Assembly (NCBI RefSeq): GCF_947623445.1
Contig: NC_135241.1
Coordinates: forward strand, 312,501-376,500
Direction of reading: 5' to 3'
DNA: 64,000 nt
Origin: Clavelina lepadiformis
Taxonomy: Eukaryota; Chordata; Ascidiacea; Aplousobranchia; Clavelinidae
The notes below the pieces were generated by a model. The model did not search any database and was not told the origin of the DNA. It saw only the letters and a list, made by a program, of their open reading frames with translations. Positions 1 through 11,278 of this stretch are shown one piece after another (the first letter of the stretch is position 1; each line of letters starts with the position of its first letter). A program made the position numbers and the translations under genes.

Positions 1-960
1 ATCAGTATCATTCAGTAGATGGCGATAAACGCTTTTGCTAAGCAACAAGACGCTTTCCTTCTCCGGATTACCGAAATAGGCGACATCATAAGATGACGTA
101 ACCTCTGCTGCGCATATGTTACTTTGGCGTTTAACAAAAATTATTGAAGCGACGCATTCCAAACCTACACAATCGTTTAGTTTAAGCTGCGGTGCGCTAC
201 CTTGCGGCTTGATTTTTATCCAGGTTTGTTATTAATAATTAATCAGAAATCCAAAAAGAAATAACTTACTCATAGCCGGAGAGCAGCATACGATTTTTTT
301 CCTCCTTCTGGATTCTTTGTTACGTTGAGTCTGCGTACATTAAATGCGGGTTCGGCAGCGTATGAAGTAAAGTTTCTCCTCCAGTTCTTGTGCATACAAC
401 CTATGTGTGCAAATAAGTTGTGTAGTCTGTTGTTGCTCAACTTCCATTGCGGTGGCTATGCTATAGCCCCAGACTAGTGTCATCTATCGGTCTACCAACT
501 GACCCTTGCTTCTTAATCTCAAGTTATTGCCTTTACCTGTTTATTTAAATTATGGCGTCTACAAACCAACAAACTTAGGCCGCCCGCAATCATAGTTTCT
601 CTTCCTTACTGACATAACCGTAAAGTTCTTAACTTAAAATACTAACATTTCTATTGAACTGTTTCATTAATTATCATGAGGTTTCCGACAATTTAAATTA
701 ACAGACATCTCTATAGAGAACAAAAGCCTTATGACATAATAATAAACTTCCAGTTTTTCAATATCATTGTGCGATATCCAGATGAATTATAGCAAGCCAT
801 GCAACATGTGCAAAATGAGTAGAAATTCTTCTGCTGTTATGACGTCATAATATGTTTTGTACCAAACAACGAAAGATTTATAAAATTGTCCTGTAAAATT
901 TGATTCTGTTTCCAACTAATTAATTAGTTGAAATTCAAGTTTATTTACAAAATATTCCAG

Positions 961-3900
961 ATCGATGAGATCAACCTGAGTTGGAATAAGTTCGGTGATG
1001 ATGGAGCTTTGTCATTATCAAAATGTCTCCACAACATCAGGAGACTGGATGTTCATAGTTGTAACATCGGTGATGTTGGAGTGAAAAGTTTATCAGAAGC
1101 CATCGAACATCTTCCACAACCGGTGAGTGTCAGAGGCACTTAACTTGAGTGAAAAACGATCGAGTGAAGTAATAAATAGTAGATATATTAAGTACATAGG
1201 CTGGATGCGTGTGACGTCATAAATTTAATACAAATGATTTGTTATTGCGAAACAAAATTGTAAATATTACGTCATAATATTTCCGTAAAAAGTCTGATTA
1301 CGTTTTTTACGGTAAGTTACTGTGTTTTACGAACGGAAACAAAAGTTATCTATAAAATGGTCTTAAGTTGGCATATATCACGTATCATTCACTAGATGGC
1401 GATAAGTGCTGTTGCTATGCAACAAGACGCTTTCTTTCTCCGGATTACAAGTAGGCGACATCAAAGAATGACGTAAACTCTGTTGCGTTTACGTTCGGTT
1501 TGTAAGTTTGCCGCAGTGCTTCCATGTTGGTTAACCTGTGGCCATTGCTTTTCACACACAACGGTATCATCTGAGTTCGGTTGCTACCACGAGGAAGCGC
1601 AGCAAACGATCTTTTTCCTTCTTCTGGATTGTTTGGTAGTCTAAGGGTGGGATGCACCAAACCCGATCAAGTACAGATTACTTTTGATCCGCGATTAACT
1701 ACTGTTGATCTTTACTAACGGTATGCACCAGCGACGATCAGAGATAATCCAGGATTAAAATAAGGCATTTAATCCTTGAATTTAATCCTACTGACGAGGA
1801 GGTTTAAGTCTAGATCAATGTGATTAATTGATGAAAAGCAAGTTTATGGAAGTATTGGAGAGTGCTATAGGTTGTGTATTGGAAGTGCTACTAGCCTTTG
1901 AGCCAATATTATATGCAATGGCAGTAATACAGTACTACAGAAGGGTAGGCCTATCAACCGTTGAACTTATATGGCAGGTAGCAGAGGCTTGCGTTGGTTT
2001 ATTTCATTATATTATTAATTGCAACCTACATAGCAGAGAGATTAAGCGTTAGCTAGATTTTTTATGGAATACAAATAAAACTATGAGACCAAGCATCGGT
2101 TAACCTTTGTTAACATAGATTAGTTACCTTACCTTATGTTACCTTGTTTATTGTGTCATTTTCTGTCAGATTTAGCAATAAAACGTTGCAAATATTATAA
2201 TGGATTGTATTGAATTTATTGAGCATTTTATTGAGACACCACCGAGAAGAAACATAAAAGACAGACTAAACCCATTTGAAAATTTTACAGAAGAGCAATT
2301 TCGCGAACGTTTTCGCTTTAGAAAGGATTCAGTTCTTCAACTTTTGGGGATGATTTCCTTTGATTTAGAGCATGGCACAAATCGTAATCACTGCATACCA
2401 CCAATTCTTCAACTTGTCACTACTTCACGGTTTTATGCCGCAGGACATTTTCAGCGGACAGATGGTGACTTAATCGGCATTGACCAATCCAGTGCTTGCC
2501 GGGTTATTCATAGAGTAACACGGGCAATTGCCACCAGACACGAGCAGTTCATAAGATTTCCAAGCAATCAGGATTTGAACAACGTGAAGTTTCATTTTAA
2601 AAATACTGTATTGCTCAGTTTCCAGGTGTGCTAGGAGCAATTGACTGCAGTCATATTCCCATTAAAAGGCCAAGTGGAGACAATGGAGAACTTTATCACA
2701 AAGGTTATTTCTCGATCAATGTTCAAGCAGTCACAGATGCAAATATGTGCTTCACTAATATAATCTGTAGATGGCCTGGATCTACACACGATTGCAGAAT
2801 GTTTGACAACAGCTCACTTTCCTACAAATTTGAAAACAATCTTCTTGATGGCTTTTTGTTAGGAGATGGAGGCTGATGAGATTTTGCTGGAGATGAATTC
2901 TGCACAGAGTTCCTTCCAAGCAGTGGACTTGGATTCCAAAGATTTACTATCAGTTTTTTTGCATTCAATTACACTAATGTAATTAGGCTTATTCATTAAG
3001 TCAATAAAAATGTTTTTTTCCGTAACTGTAAAATTTACTCTCCTTCCCATGATGAAAATTACACCACCTGAACCGCACAAAACTTTTCAAAATTAAGTCT
3101 AGGTTTATACACAAACATAACAGTATTATAAATTCAGCAACACAATGTATAGAACTGTAGAACCATTCAGAACTTTCTTCCGTTCAAATTTACCTGTACG
3201 TGTACAATTTAAACAGTCTATCGGCAGCCTAGCCTAGTTACAATTTTAAAATATTACGAACTTTATGGTAGCCTATCTATAATACCAAAGCCTGAGCTTG
3301 CCTGATATATCCCTGATAGCCTAGGCCCTAGGGCAACATCTGGGTTAGGATCTCATAAACAAATAGACACCCAGGCTAATGATGCCTAATGCCAATCAAC
3401 AAACTAATGATGTCCATTGCTTATAAATCTGTCAGTAAGTTCTTGGCCTATCTATCTCTGTATTAACTTATGCTGTGATTGCTGTCTTCAACAATGGGAT
3501 GTCATGCAGTCTGCATATAATCTCGGTTCCAAATCATTAGGCTTTTAACGTTGATCAAGATCATGCGTCGATCACATGATCTTGACCAGATCGGACTTGG
3601 TGCATGACAATTAAGGATCCACTTAAAACCTGGATCATATGATCTTGGTTTAATCCTTAATCCTTGATCAAGTTGATCTGTTGTGGTGCATCCCACCCTA
3701 AAAGCTTTATGTTGCTCATTATAATTTCCATTGCAGTTGTGCACGCAACACTTCCTTCCCATGTTGACAATTAGCTTAAATTATGCCGTAATCACTGCCT
3801 GAGAATTTGATTAATATTTTTAGTTTAAAGTAGATTGTCAATACGTTGAGTCTGCGTACATTAAATGCGGGTTCGGCAGCGTATGAAGTAAAGTTTCTCC

Positions 3901-6900
3901 TCCAGTTCTTGTGCATACAACCTATGTGTGCAAATAAGTTGTGTAGTTGGTTGTTGCTCAACTTCCATTGCGGTGGCTATGCTATAGCCCCAGACTAGTG
4001 TCATCTATCGATTTACCAACTGACCCTTGCTTCTTAATCTCAAGTTATTGCCTTTACCTGTTTATTTAAATTATGGCGTCTACAAACCAACAAACTTAGG
4101 TCACCCGCAATCGTAGTTTCTCTTCCTTACTGATATAACCGTAAAGTTCCAAACTTAAAATAATGAAATTTTTATTGAACTGTTTCATTAATTATCATGA
4201 GGTTTCCGACAATTTAAATTTACAGACATCTCTATAGAGAACAAAAACCTTATGACATAATAATAAACTTCCAGTTTTTCAATATCATTGTGCGATATCC
4301 AGATGAATTATAGCAAGCCATGCAACATGTGCAAAATGAGTAGAAACACTTCTGCTGTTATGACGTCATAATATGTTTTGTACCAAACAACGAAACATTG
4401 AAAAAATTTTTCATGTAAAATTTGATTCTGTTTCCAACTAATTCATTAGTTTAAATTTAAGTTTATTCACAAAATATTCCAGATCGATGAGATCAACCTG
4501 AGTGAGAATGAGTTCGGTGACGATGGAGCTTTGTCATTATTAAAATGTCTCCACAACATCAGGAGACTGAATTTATGGAATTGTAACATCGGTGATGTTG
4601 AAGTGAAAAGTTTATCAGAAGTCATCGAACATCTTCCACAACCGGTGAGTGTCAGAGGCACTTAACTTGAGTGAAGAACGATCAAGTGAAGTAATAAATA
4701 GTAGATATATTAAGTACATAGGGTCTACAAACCAACAAACTTAGGTCGCCCGCAATCATAGTTTCTTTTCCTAACTTATATAATCGTAAAGTTCTTAACT
4801 TAAAATACTAACTTTTCTATTAAACTGTTTCATTAATTATCATGGGGTTTCCGACAATTTAAATTTACAGACATTTCCATTGAGAACAAAAGCCTTATGA
4901 CGTAATAATAAACTTCCAGTTTTTCAATATCATTGGTCGATATCCAGATGAATTATAGCAAGTCATGCAGTATATGCAGAATAAGGAGAAATTCTTCTGC
5001 TGTTATGACGTCATAATATACATTCTACCAAACAACGCAAGATAGAAAAAATTTCCTGTAAAATTTGATTCTGTTTCCAACTAATTCATTGGTTTAAATT
5101 CAAGTTTATTTACAAAATATTCCAGATCGATGAGATCAACCTGTGTGGGAATAAGTTCGGTGATGATGGAGCTTTGTCATTATCAAAATGTCTCCACAAC
5201 ATCAGGAGACTGGATGTTGGTTGTTGCGATATCGGTGATGTTGGAGTGAAAAGTTTATCAGAAGCCATCGAACATCTTCCACAACCGGTGAGTGTCAGAG
5301 GCACTTAACTTGAGTGAAGAACGATCAAGTGAAGTAATAAATAGTAGATATATTAAGTACATAGGCTGGATGCGTGTGACGTCATAAATTTAATACAAAT
5401 GATTTGCTATTGCGAAACAAAATTGTAAATATTACGTCATAATACGTCCGTAAAAAGTCTGATTACGTTATTTATGGTAAGTTACTGTGTTTTACGAACG
5501 GAAACAAAAGTTATCTATAAAATGGTCTTAAGTTGGCATATGTCACGTATAATTCACTAGATGGCGATAAGTGCTGTTGCTATGCAACAAGACGCTTTCC
5601 TGTTTCGGGATTACCAAAGTAGGCGACATCAAAGAATGACGTAAACTCTGTTGCGTTTACGTTCGGTTTGTAATTTTGCCGCAGTGCTTCCATGTTGGTT
5701 AACTTGTGGCCATTGCTTTTCACACACAACGGTATCATATGAGTTCGGTTGCTACCACGAGGAAGCGCAGCATACGATCTTTTTCCTTCTTCTGGATTCT
5801 TTGGGAGTCTAAAAACTTTATGTTGCTCATTATAATTTCCATTGCAGTTGTGCACGCAACACTTTCTTCCCATGTTGACAATTAGCTTAAATTATGCCAT
5901 AATCACTGCCTGAGAATTGGATCTATATTTTTAGTTTAAAGTAGATTGTCAATACGTTGAGTCTGCGTACATTAAATGCGGGTTTGGCAGCGTATGAAGT
6001 AAAGTTTCTCCTCCAGTTCTTGTGCATACAACCTATGTGTGCAAATAAGTTGTGTAGTCTGTTGTTGCTCAACTTCCATTGCGGTGGCTATGCTATAGCC
6101 CCAGACTAGTGTCATCTATCGATCTACCAACTGACCCTTGCTTCTTAATCTCAAGCTATTGCCTTTACCTGTTTATTTAAATTATGGCGTCTACAAACCA
6201 ACAAACTTAGGCCGCCCGCAATCATAGTTTCTCTTCCTTACTGATATAAACGTAAAGTTCCAAACTTAAAATACTGACATTTCTATTGAACTGTTTCATA
6301 AAATCATGGGATTTCCGACAATTTAAATTTACAGACATCTCTATAGAGAACAAAAGCCTTATGACGTAATAATAAACTTCCAGTTTTTCAATATCATTGT
6401 GCGATATCCAGATGAATTATAGCAAGCCATGCAATATGTGCAAAATGAGTAGAAACACTTCTGCTGTTATGACGTCATAATATGTTTTGTACCAAACAAC
6501 GAAACATTGAAAAATTTTTTATTGTAAAGTTTAATTCCAATTAAGTTATAATTAAGTTTCCAACTAATTCATTAGTTTAAATTTAAGTTTATTTACAAAA
6601 TATTCCAGATCGATGAGATCAACCTGAGTAGGAATAAGTTCGGTGACGATGGAGCTTTGTCATTATCAAAATGTCTCCACAACATCAGGAGACTGGATGT
6701 TCATAGTTGTAACATCGGTGATGTTGGAGTGAAAAGTTTATCAGAAGCCATCGAACATCTTCCACAACCGGTGAGTGTCAGAGGCACTTAACTTGAGTGA
6801 AGAACGATCAAGTGAAGTAATAAATAGTAGATATATTAAGTACATAGGCTGGATGCGTGTGACGTCATAAATTTAATACAAATGATTTGTTATTGCGAAA

Positions 6901-8697
6901 CAAAATTGTAAATATTACGTCATAATATCTCCGTAAAAAGTCTGATTACGTTATTTATGGTAAGTTACTGTGTTTTACGAACGGAAACAAAAGTTATCTA
7001 TAAAATGGTCTTAAGTTTCCCTATGTCACAAATCATTCACTAGATGGCGATAAGTGCTGTTGCTATGCAACAAGACGCTTTCCTTCTCGGGATTACCAAA
7101 GTAGGCGACATCAAAGAATGACGTAAACTCTGTTGCGCTTGCGTTCGGTTTGTAAGTTTGCCGCAGTGCTTCCATGTTGGTTAACCTGTGGCCATTGCTT
7201 TTCACACACAACGGTATCATCTGAGTTCGGTTGCTACCACGAGGAAGCGCAGCATACGATCTTTTTCCTTCTTCTGGATTGTTTGGTAGTCTAAAAACTT
7301 TTTGTTATTTATTATAATTTCCATTGCAGTTGTGCACACAACACTTTCTTTCCATGTTGACAATTAGCTTAAATTATGCCGTAATCATTGCCTGAGAATT
7401 GGATCTATATTTTTAGTTTAAAGTAGATTGTCAATACGTTGAGTCTTCGTACATTAAATGCGGGTTTGGCAGCGTATGAAGTAAAGTTTCTCCTCCAGTT
7501 CTTGTGCATACAACCTATGTGTGCAAATAAGTTGTGTAGTCTGTTGTTGCTCAACTTCCATTGCGGTGGCTATGCTATAGCCCCAGACTAGTGTCATCTA
7601 TCGATTTACCAACTGACTCTTGCTTCTTAATCTCAAGTTATTGCCTTTACCTGTTTATTTAAATCATGGCGTCTACAAACCAACAAACTTAGGTCGCCCG
7701 CAATCATAGTTTCTCTTCTTAACTTATATAACCGTAAAGTTCCAAACTTAAAATAATGAAATTTTTATTGAACTGTTTCATTAATTATCATGGGGTTTCC
7801 GACAATTTAAATTAACAGACATCTCTATAGAGAACAAAAGCCTTATGACGTAATAATAAACTTCCAGTTTTTCAACATCATTGTGCGATATCCAGATGAA
7901 TTATAGCAAGCCATGCAACATGTGCAAAATGAGTAGAAATTCTTCTGTTATTATGACGTCATAATACAAATTCTACCAAACAACGAAACATTTAAAAATT
8001 GTCCTGTAAAATTTGACTCTGTTTCCAACTAATTTATTAGTTTAAATTTAAGTTTATTCACAAAATATTCCAGATCGATGAGATCAACCTGAGTGGGAAT
8101 ATGTTCGGTGACGATGGAGCTTTGTCATTATCAAAATGTCTCCACAACATCAGGAGACTGCATGTATGGGATTGTAACATCGGTGATGTTGGAGTGAAAA
8201 GTTTATCAGAAGCTATCAAACATCTTCCACAACCGGTGAGTGTCAGAGGCACTTAACTTGAATATAAACAAAACCGCCTCGATCACAACACGACCATCCT
8301 TCTGTGCCATATAAGGCGCATATGTGCACCAGTTATCTCAGGCGCAATCAGTGGTGCTTTGTGGTGTACAAGATGTCATCTAAAGTTAAAATTAAAAAGT
8401 CGTTGATCAGTCAATAAATTTGTTGGGTTCACGCATTATAACAAAACACTATAAAGCTTTCATAAATAACTCAGCCAAAACGTTGAAGCCGTGCTAATGT
8501 AGAAATGTTAGATATTTATAGAATTGTGTTAAAGTCAACTATTTTGCGGGTTGGAAAATTTCACATAAAACTTTTTTTGTGATGTTAATTACAGTTTATT
8601 TACATTTGCGTAGAAGCCAGAAGTGGAAGGAGTTGATCTGGTTGAAAGCAGTGACGATGAAGAACTTGTGAGCAGCAGCAAAAGTAATCACGAATGA
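961..8697 (+). CDS. 3' part of a leucine-rich-repeat protein gene (NLR-like LRR exons), 5' end outside window
   Basis: Six phase-0 exons are visible: 961-1122, 4483-4644, 5126-5287, 6609-6770, 8074-8235 and the last exon 8614-8697 ending in TGA. The first five are each 162 bp and encode 54 residues, with the pattern INLSxNxFGDDGALSLSKCL followed by LxxxxCNIGDVGVKSLSEAI. This is two ribonuclease-inhibitor-type LRRs per exon, as in NLRC3-like proteins. Each has the acceptor AAATATTCCAG and the donor CCG|GTGAGT. The last exon gives a 27-residue acidic, serine-rich tail starting KPEVEG. The NACHT or other N-terminal domains would lie left of base 1, so calling it an NLR is inference. LRRs of this kind usually act in ligand recognition. 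Copies differ mainly at the variable LRR positions (for example LDVHSCN, LNLWNCN, LDVGCCD, LHVWDCN), as expected for a recognition surface. All copies are open, but whether every exon is used in one transcript cannot be seen. Confidence 0.7.
2200..2876 (+). pseudogene. HARBI1-like transposase remnant (DDE nuclease, truncated)
   Basis: The first open stretch (2200-2634) contains FRFRKDSVLQLL and a helix-turn-helix-like segment with SSACRVIHRVTRAI. The second (2628-2876, in another frame) contains FPGVLGAIDCSHIPIK and WPGSTHDCRMFDNS, which carry the first two acidic residues of the DDE triad, and ends at FLLGDGG. HARBI1 proteins are about 350 residues and continue past LLGDSGY to a third acidic residue, which is absent here. 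A frame change lies near 2605 (one base missing or two extra). There is no catalytic potential left. Confidence 0.85.
2859..3050 (-). pseudogene. Myb/SANT-like (NAIF1-type) DNA-binding protein remnant of the Harbinger element
   Basis: Starting at the methionine at 3050, the frame reads MGRRVNFTVTEKNIFIDLM, then KKTDSKSLESKSTAWKELC. This is the pattern of the Myb/SANT-like domain in NAIF1 and in the second protein of Harbinger transposons: a tryptophan-bearing helix and the K-T-D-x-x-x-x-x-x-K motif. In intact elements this protein binds the ends and brings the transposase into the nucleus. Only about 60 residues remain before it runs into the transposase remnant. Confidence 0.7.
5580..5873 (-). 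CDS. THAP-like zinc-finger reading frame, best-preserved copy in the array (97 aa)
   Basis: The protein begins MGRKCCVHNCNGNYNEQHK, followed by VFRLPKNPEEGKRSYAALPR. This matches the start of THAP-type (C2CH) DNA-binding zinc fingers: two cysteines, then the phenylalanine-proline motif. The usual central tryptophan and the closing C-x2-H pair are not recognisable; a C and an H lie six residues apart instead (CVKSNGH). THAP fingers occur both in host regulators and in P-element-type transposases. It lies antisense in an intron of the LRR gene. A short open frame beginning MEVEQQQTTQL lies just upstream on the minus strand (around 5955-6080) in each unit. It may be a remnant of a captured gene or transposon rather than an expressed gene. 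Confidence 0.4.
   Translation of the reverse strand: MGRKCCVHNCNGNYNEQHKVFRLPKNPEEGKRSYAALPRGSNRTHMIPLCVKSNGHKLTNMEALRQNYKPNVNATEFTSFFDVAYFGNPETGKRLVA
7026..7351 (-). pseudogene. THAP-like copy, decayed
   Basis: This copy has the same sequence as the THAP-like frame at 5580-5873, but its start reads MERKCCVHNCNGNYNK and then meets a stop. The remainder (open from 7220 down to 7026) still encodes the KSNGHRLTNMEALRQTYKP segment. It sits at the equivalent place in the next repeat unit. Confidence 0.5.
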
Positions 8698-10224
8698 GCA
8701 ATCAGCAGCAGCTGGCGATGCGGTTCATTGTAATGACTTCACTTTTTAGCAAAGACTGACAATCTATATGATATGAAGCATGATATGAAACTTTGATCGT
8801 TTCCTTAAAATTCTCTGATGATTGACAGAATGCGATGAGAAAGTTTTTACATAATCATGTATTGTGTTTTACATAATTCGGTTTCATAAATAATTTTTTC
8901 CATTACTGTATTAGGCCAGAGCCAGGAATGTTGTGGTGTGTTGTGATCTTTAATCCTCAATACCTTACACCAGTAAGCGCTACCACTTCCACTGTCGAAA
9001 GTACTCAACAAATTTTATTTTTAATTTGTTGTTCAGTTGCAATCCATTGGCCTACTCTATCTGTAATTTCATATAAAAGAGTTTGCCAAACCTCGAATTT
9101 CTGCCTGATAATGACAATTTCTACGTCATAATTGCATGCACGAGCGCACAGAACACGGTAGTTATTATATTCCAAAGTTTTGCAGCAAAAATCTTGGTTT
9201 TCACGTTTGTGAGAATTATACGCCATGGACAAGGTCGTGGGGGATGAACTTCTCTTCTATTGTGGTTCTATGTCTCATTGTTGCGTCATAATTGCTAGAT
9301 CGTAGAGCGCCATATGCTGAGTTGATAATATCGTGATAATTTGCCAATCAGGTGAAGTCATCCAATTATTTTGGATTATTCTAGAATGCGTGACTTTGAA
9401 AAGTTGTAATCACGTGATAACTCATTCAGTATAAATTAGTAAGTTTGGTGATATTCGGTTTTTCGATGTTTGCTCTATTCCTATTCCGATGAACTATTTA
9501 GTGTGTGTCATTCATTCAAGTTTAGTCTTGACGTGCGCCATTTACAAGGTATAATATGTTGAATATAATTTATTACTCAGATATTGTTGTGAGATGTTAT
9601 TCATGAGGGCAATAATGAGTCTCAGTCATTAGCCCAGCAATCGACGCCAAGTTTTATTTCAGCGAAAATTGCAACCTTCTGACAACATTTCATTGACTGT
9701 TGGTTAAAACAACATCGTTATCATGTTGTGCTGTTATGTTTGTGCCAAACATTTTAAAGCTTGGTCTAAAATTCCCGTGTTTGAGCAACCCGGCTTCATT
9801 CTTTGGCTCAAGTCTAACTATAAAGCCTTGATTATGACGTCCAAGGAAGTAAATTGCGTTGCCAATGACAACAAGAACTTACAAGAGCTGACATTAATGT
9901 GTAGACTCGATCAATCTTCAGACCTGGCTGCTTTAACGTAAAATGAACTGGCGGCGCCAGTGGCATCTCATCAACCGCTCAACAGCGCAAACAAAACATT
10001 CCTTCTCTTGTGTTGTTTGTTCTTTGTTGATAAACAACAACGAGATATTTTATTAAACCTCAGACAACGCTATGACGTGTTTGAGCATAAATAGCGGGAG
10101 GAGGCAATAAAGAGAACAATCTCTTCAAAGATATAACGATGAATGTTTACTAAACAGCGCAAACAACACACGATGTGGCTCAATTAAAATTCGTCAAAAG
10201 TTGTCATCGTGGAAAGGTCATAGT
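8698..10224. other. Non-coding interval, no gene recognised
   Basis: This stretch follows the last LRR exon and precedes the 3' end of the NtA gene, which is on the opposite strand. Short frames such as 9723-9941 (plus) show no recognisable domain and no matching splice signals. No repeat structure was recognised. Confidence 0.5.
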
Positions 10225-11278
10225 TCACTTTTTTTCAAAGGAAGTGACGTTTTCCAGATTCTTGAGCGAGATTCGAGCTGGTTCCGAGTTGACCAGAAGA
10301 ACGGAGAAGAATCTCGGCGTCTCATTCGCGCGTTTTGCGTTTCTCTTCGTCGATTTTGGTTTCTTCAACATCCGCTTCCACTTTGCTCCCTCGGACTCCG
10401 ACATATTCTTCAAATCCGCGGATCCTCTTTTTCTTTTCCCCATTTTCCTTTTATTTTTCCGTTTGTGTTTTCCTCCCTTCCTGTTTTTCCGTTTTTTTCG
10501 CAACTCCCTCCGCTTCCGTGTCCGCGGTTCGTGTTGATCCTTCATCTTTCTCAGGAAGAACACCCTGGTGTCTCCCTTCCGCAGAAAAGTTCCGCAGAAA
10601 TGGTAATTCCAGAGCCCGTGGACTTCCAACTCCGGGTAATCCCCGTCCTTATAAGATGCGGCGGCGTGAAGGTTGTCCAAGACCTGAGTGGCGTTGTGCG
10701 GAGAAATGTTCCCCAACTGTGCGGATGAGGGCAAGTAGTTGTGCGGATCGCGCTGATGTTTCCCTGAATTAACGTGAATGAATGACGTCATCATAAGTGG
10801 GAGACTGCTACAGATTTGAAATTTAGGACTCAACCCCCCATCGACGTCGTTTCTTTCCTCTTTTCTTCCTCGCGATGTCGTCGATCGATCCTTTTATGAC
10901 GCGACACACTTTCACGTGGCCAGTCACCGTCCGCCCCTCCGCCAATTGGTTTCCGGCTTCGAATTTTATCCGCTCCGATCGCAAAGCTTGTTCAGGTTCC
11001 AAATCTATTACAGTTCCGGTCATTATGACGTCAGAATCACTCGAGCGTGACTCTAGGCCAGCTGCAGCAAACAAACATAGACATATTAAAATATTTAATA
11101 ATTGCATGTTGATAATTAAGCCACAGATATGACGTCATGGTTTCTTACGTTTTATATCCAAGTAACTGCAACGATCCATTTTTTCCTGGTTCACCTGTGA
11201 CGTCATAATTGTTGCGTCAGACGACAATAAAACGAGTGACGTCACAATGATATGAAAGAACTGCATTTTTTCCAACAT
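10225..11278 (-). CDS. Secreted protein with an agrin-type NtA domain and a Lys/Arg-rich insert (294 aa)
   Basis: There are three exons: 11149-11278, 10846-11061 and 10225-10763, with phases 1-1-1 matching. Exon 1 starts MLEKMQFFHIIVTSLVLLSS, a signal peptide. Exon 2 carries DVIMTGTVIDLEP and TGHVKVCRVIKGS. Exon 3 carries CGTFLRKGDTRVFFL and, near the C terminus, ARISLKNLENVTSFEKK. These line up in order with the agrin N-terminal domain (VVLTGTV, KVRVWRYLKG, STGDTRIFF, MRITLRNLEEV). In vertebrates that domain binds laminin. Here no follistatin, EGF or LG domains follow. About 70 very basic residues lie inside the domain between the FFL strand and the last strands. The exon 2 donor (AAACGAC|GTCGAT) is weak. 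A second possible start, MQLLNILICLCLFAAAG at 11107, reads through the exon 2 acceptor and is itself a good signal peptide. Function here is inferred from the domain only. Confidence 0.75.

Larger units (their letters stand above)
1645..3698. mobile_element. Harbinger/PIF DNA transposon, internally deleted, 2054 bp
   Basis: The ends are inverted repeats beginning GGGTGGGATGCACCA at 1645 and ending TGGTGCATCCCACCC at 3698. They are flanked by a 3-bp duplication TAA (1642-1644 and 3699-3701), the usual Harbinger target size. The uninterrupted site at about 5813 in the neighbouring repeat copy reads GTCTAAAAACTTT and confirms both boundaries. GATCAAG-type subterminal repeats fill both ends. Inside are a plus-strand HARBI1-like transposase remnant and, in the opposite direction, a Myb/SANT-like remnant, the two proteins expected of this superfamily. 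The two coding remnants abut, so the middle of the element has been lost and it cannot be autonomous. Confidence 0.9.
1445..3762 (-). pseudogene. THAP-like copy split by a Harbinger insertion
   Basis: The amino-terminal part (MGRKCCVHNCNGNYNEQHKAFR) is at 3702-3762 and the continuation (LPNNPEEGKRSFAALPRGS and onward) at 1445-1641. The intervening bases are the Harbinger element 1645-3698 plus its target duplication. In the uninterrupted copy at 5580-5873 these two halves are adjacent. Confidence 0.75.
1..8260. repeat. Tandem array of an LRR-exon plus antisense THAP-like unit
   Basis: A unit of about 1.48 kb is repeated. The landmark CGTTGAGTCTGCGTACATTA recurs near 322, 3842, 5955 and 7437 (with one base changed in the last copy), and the LRR exon recurs at 961, 4483, 5126, 6609 and 8074. 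The spacing 5955 to 7437 is the plain unit. The spacing 322 to 3842 is longer because of the 2054-bp Harbinger insertion. The spacing 3842 to 5955 holds one additional short unit of about 643 bp: its junction near 4722 joins TACATAGG directly to GTCTACAAACC, skipping the THAP-like part. Units are nearly identical in intron as well as exon, which points to recent duplication or ongoing homogenisation. Confidence 0.9.

Noticed and set aside
4467-8252. Minus-strand frames of 64 codons beginning MPLTLTGCGRCSM in several copies
   Set aside because: They are exact shadows of the plus-strand LRR exons, which have splice sites and protein similarity on their side.
10175-10772. Three long plus-strand frames (120, 175 and 145 aa)
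   Set aside because: They are antisense to the Lys/Arg-rich NtA exon 3; its AAG/AGA-rich codons produce Phe/Ser/Leu-rich open frames on the other strand.
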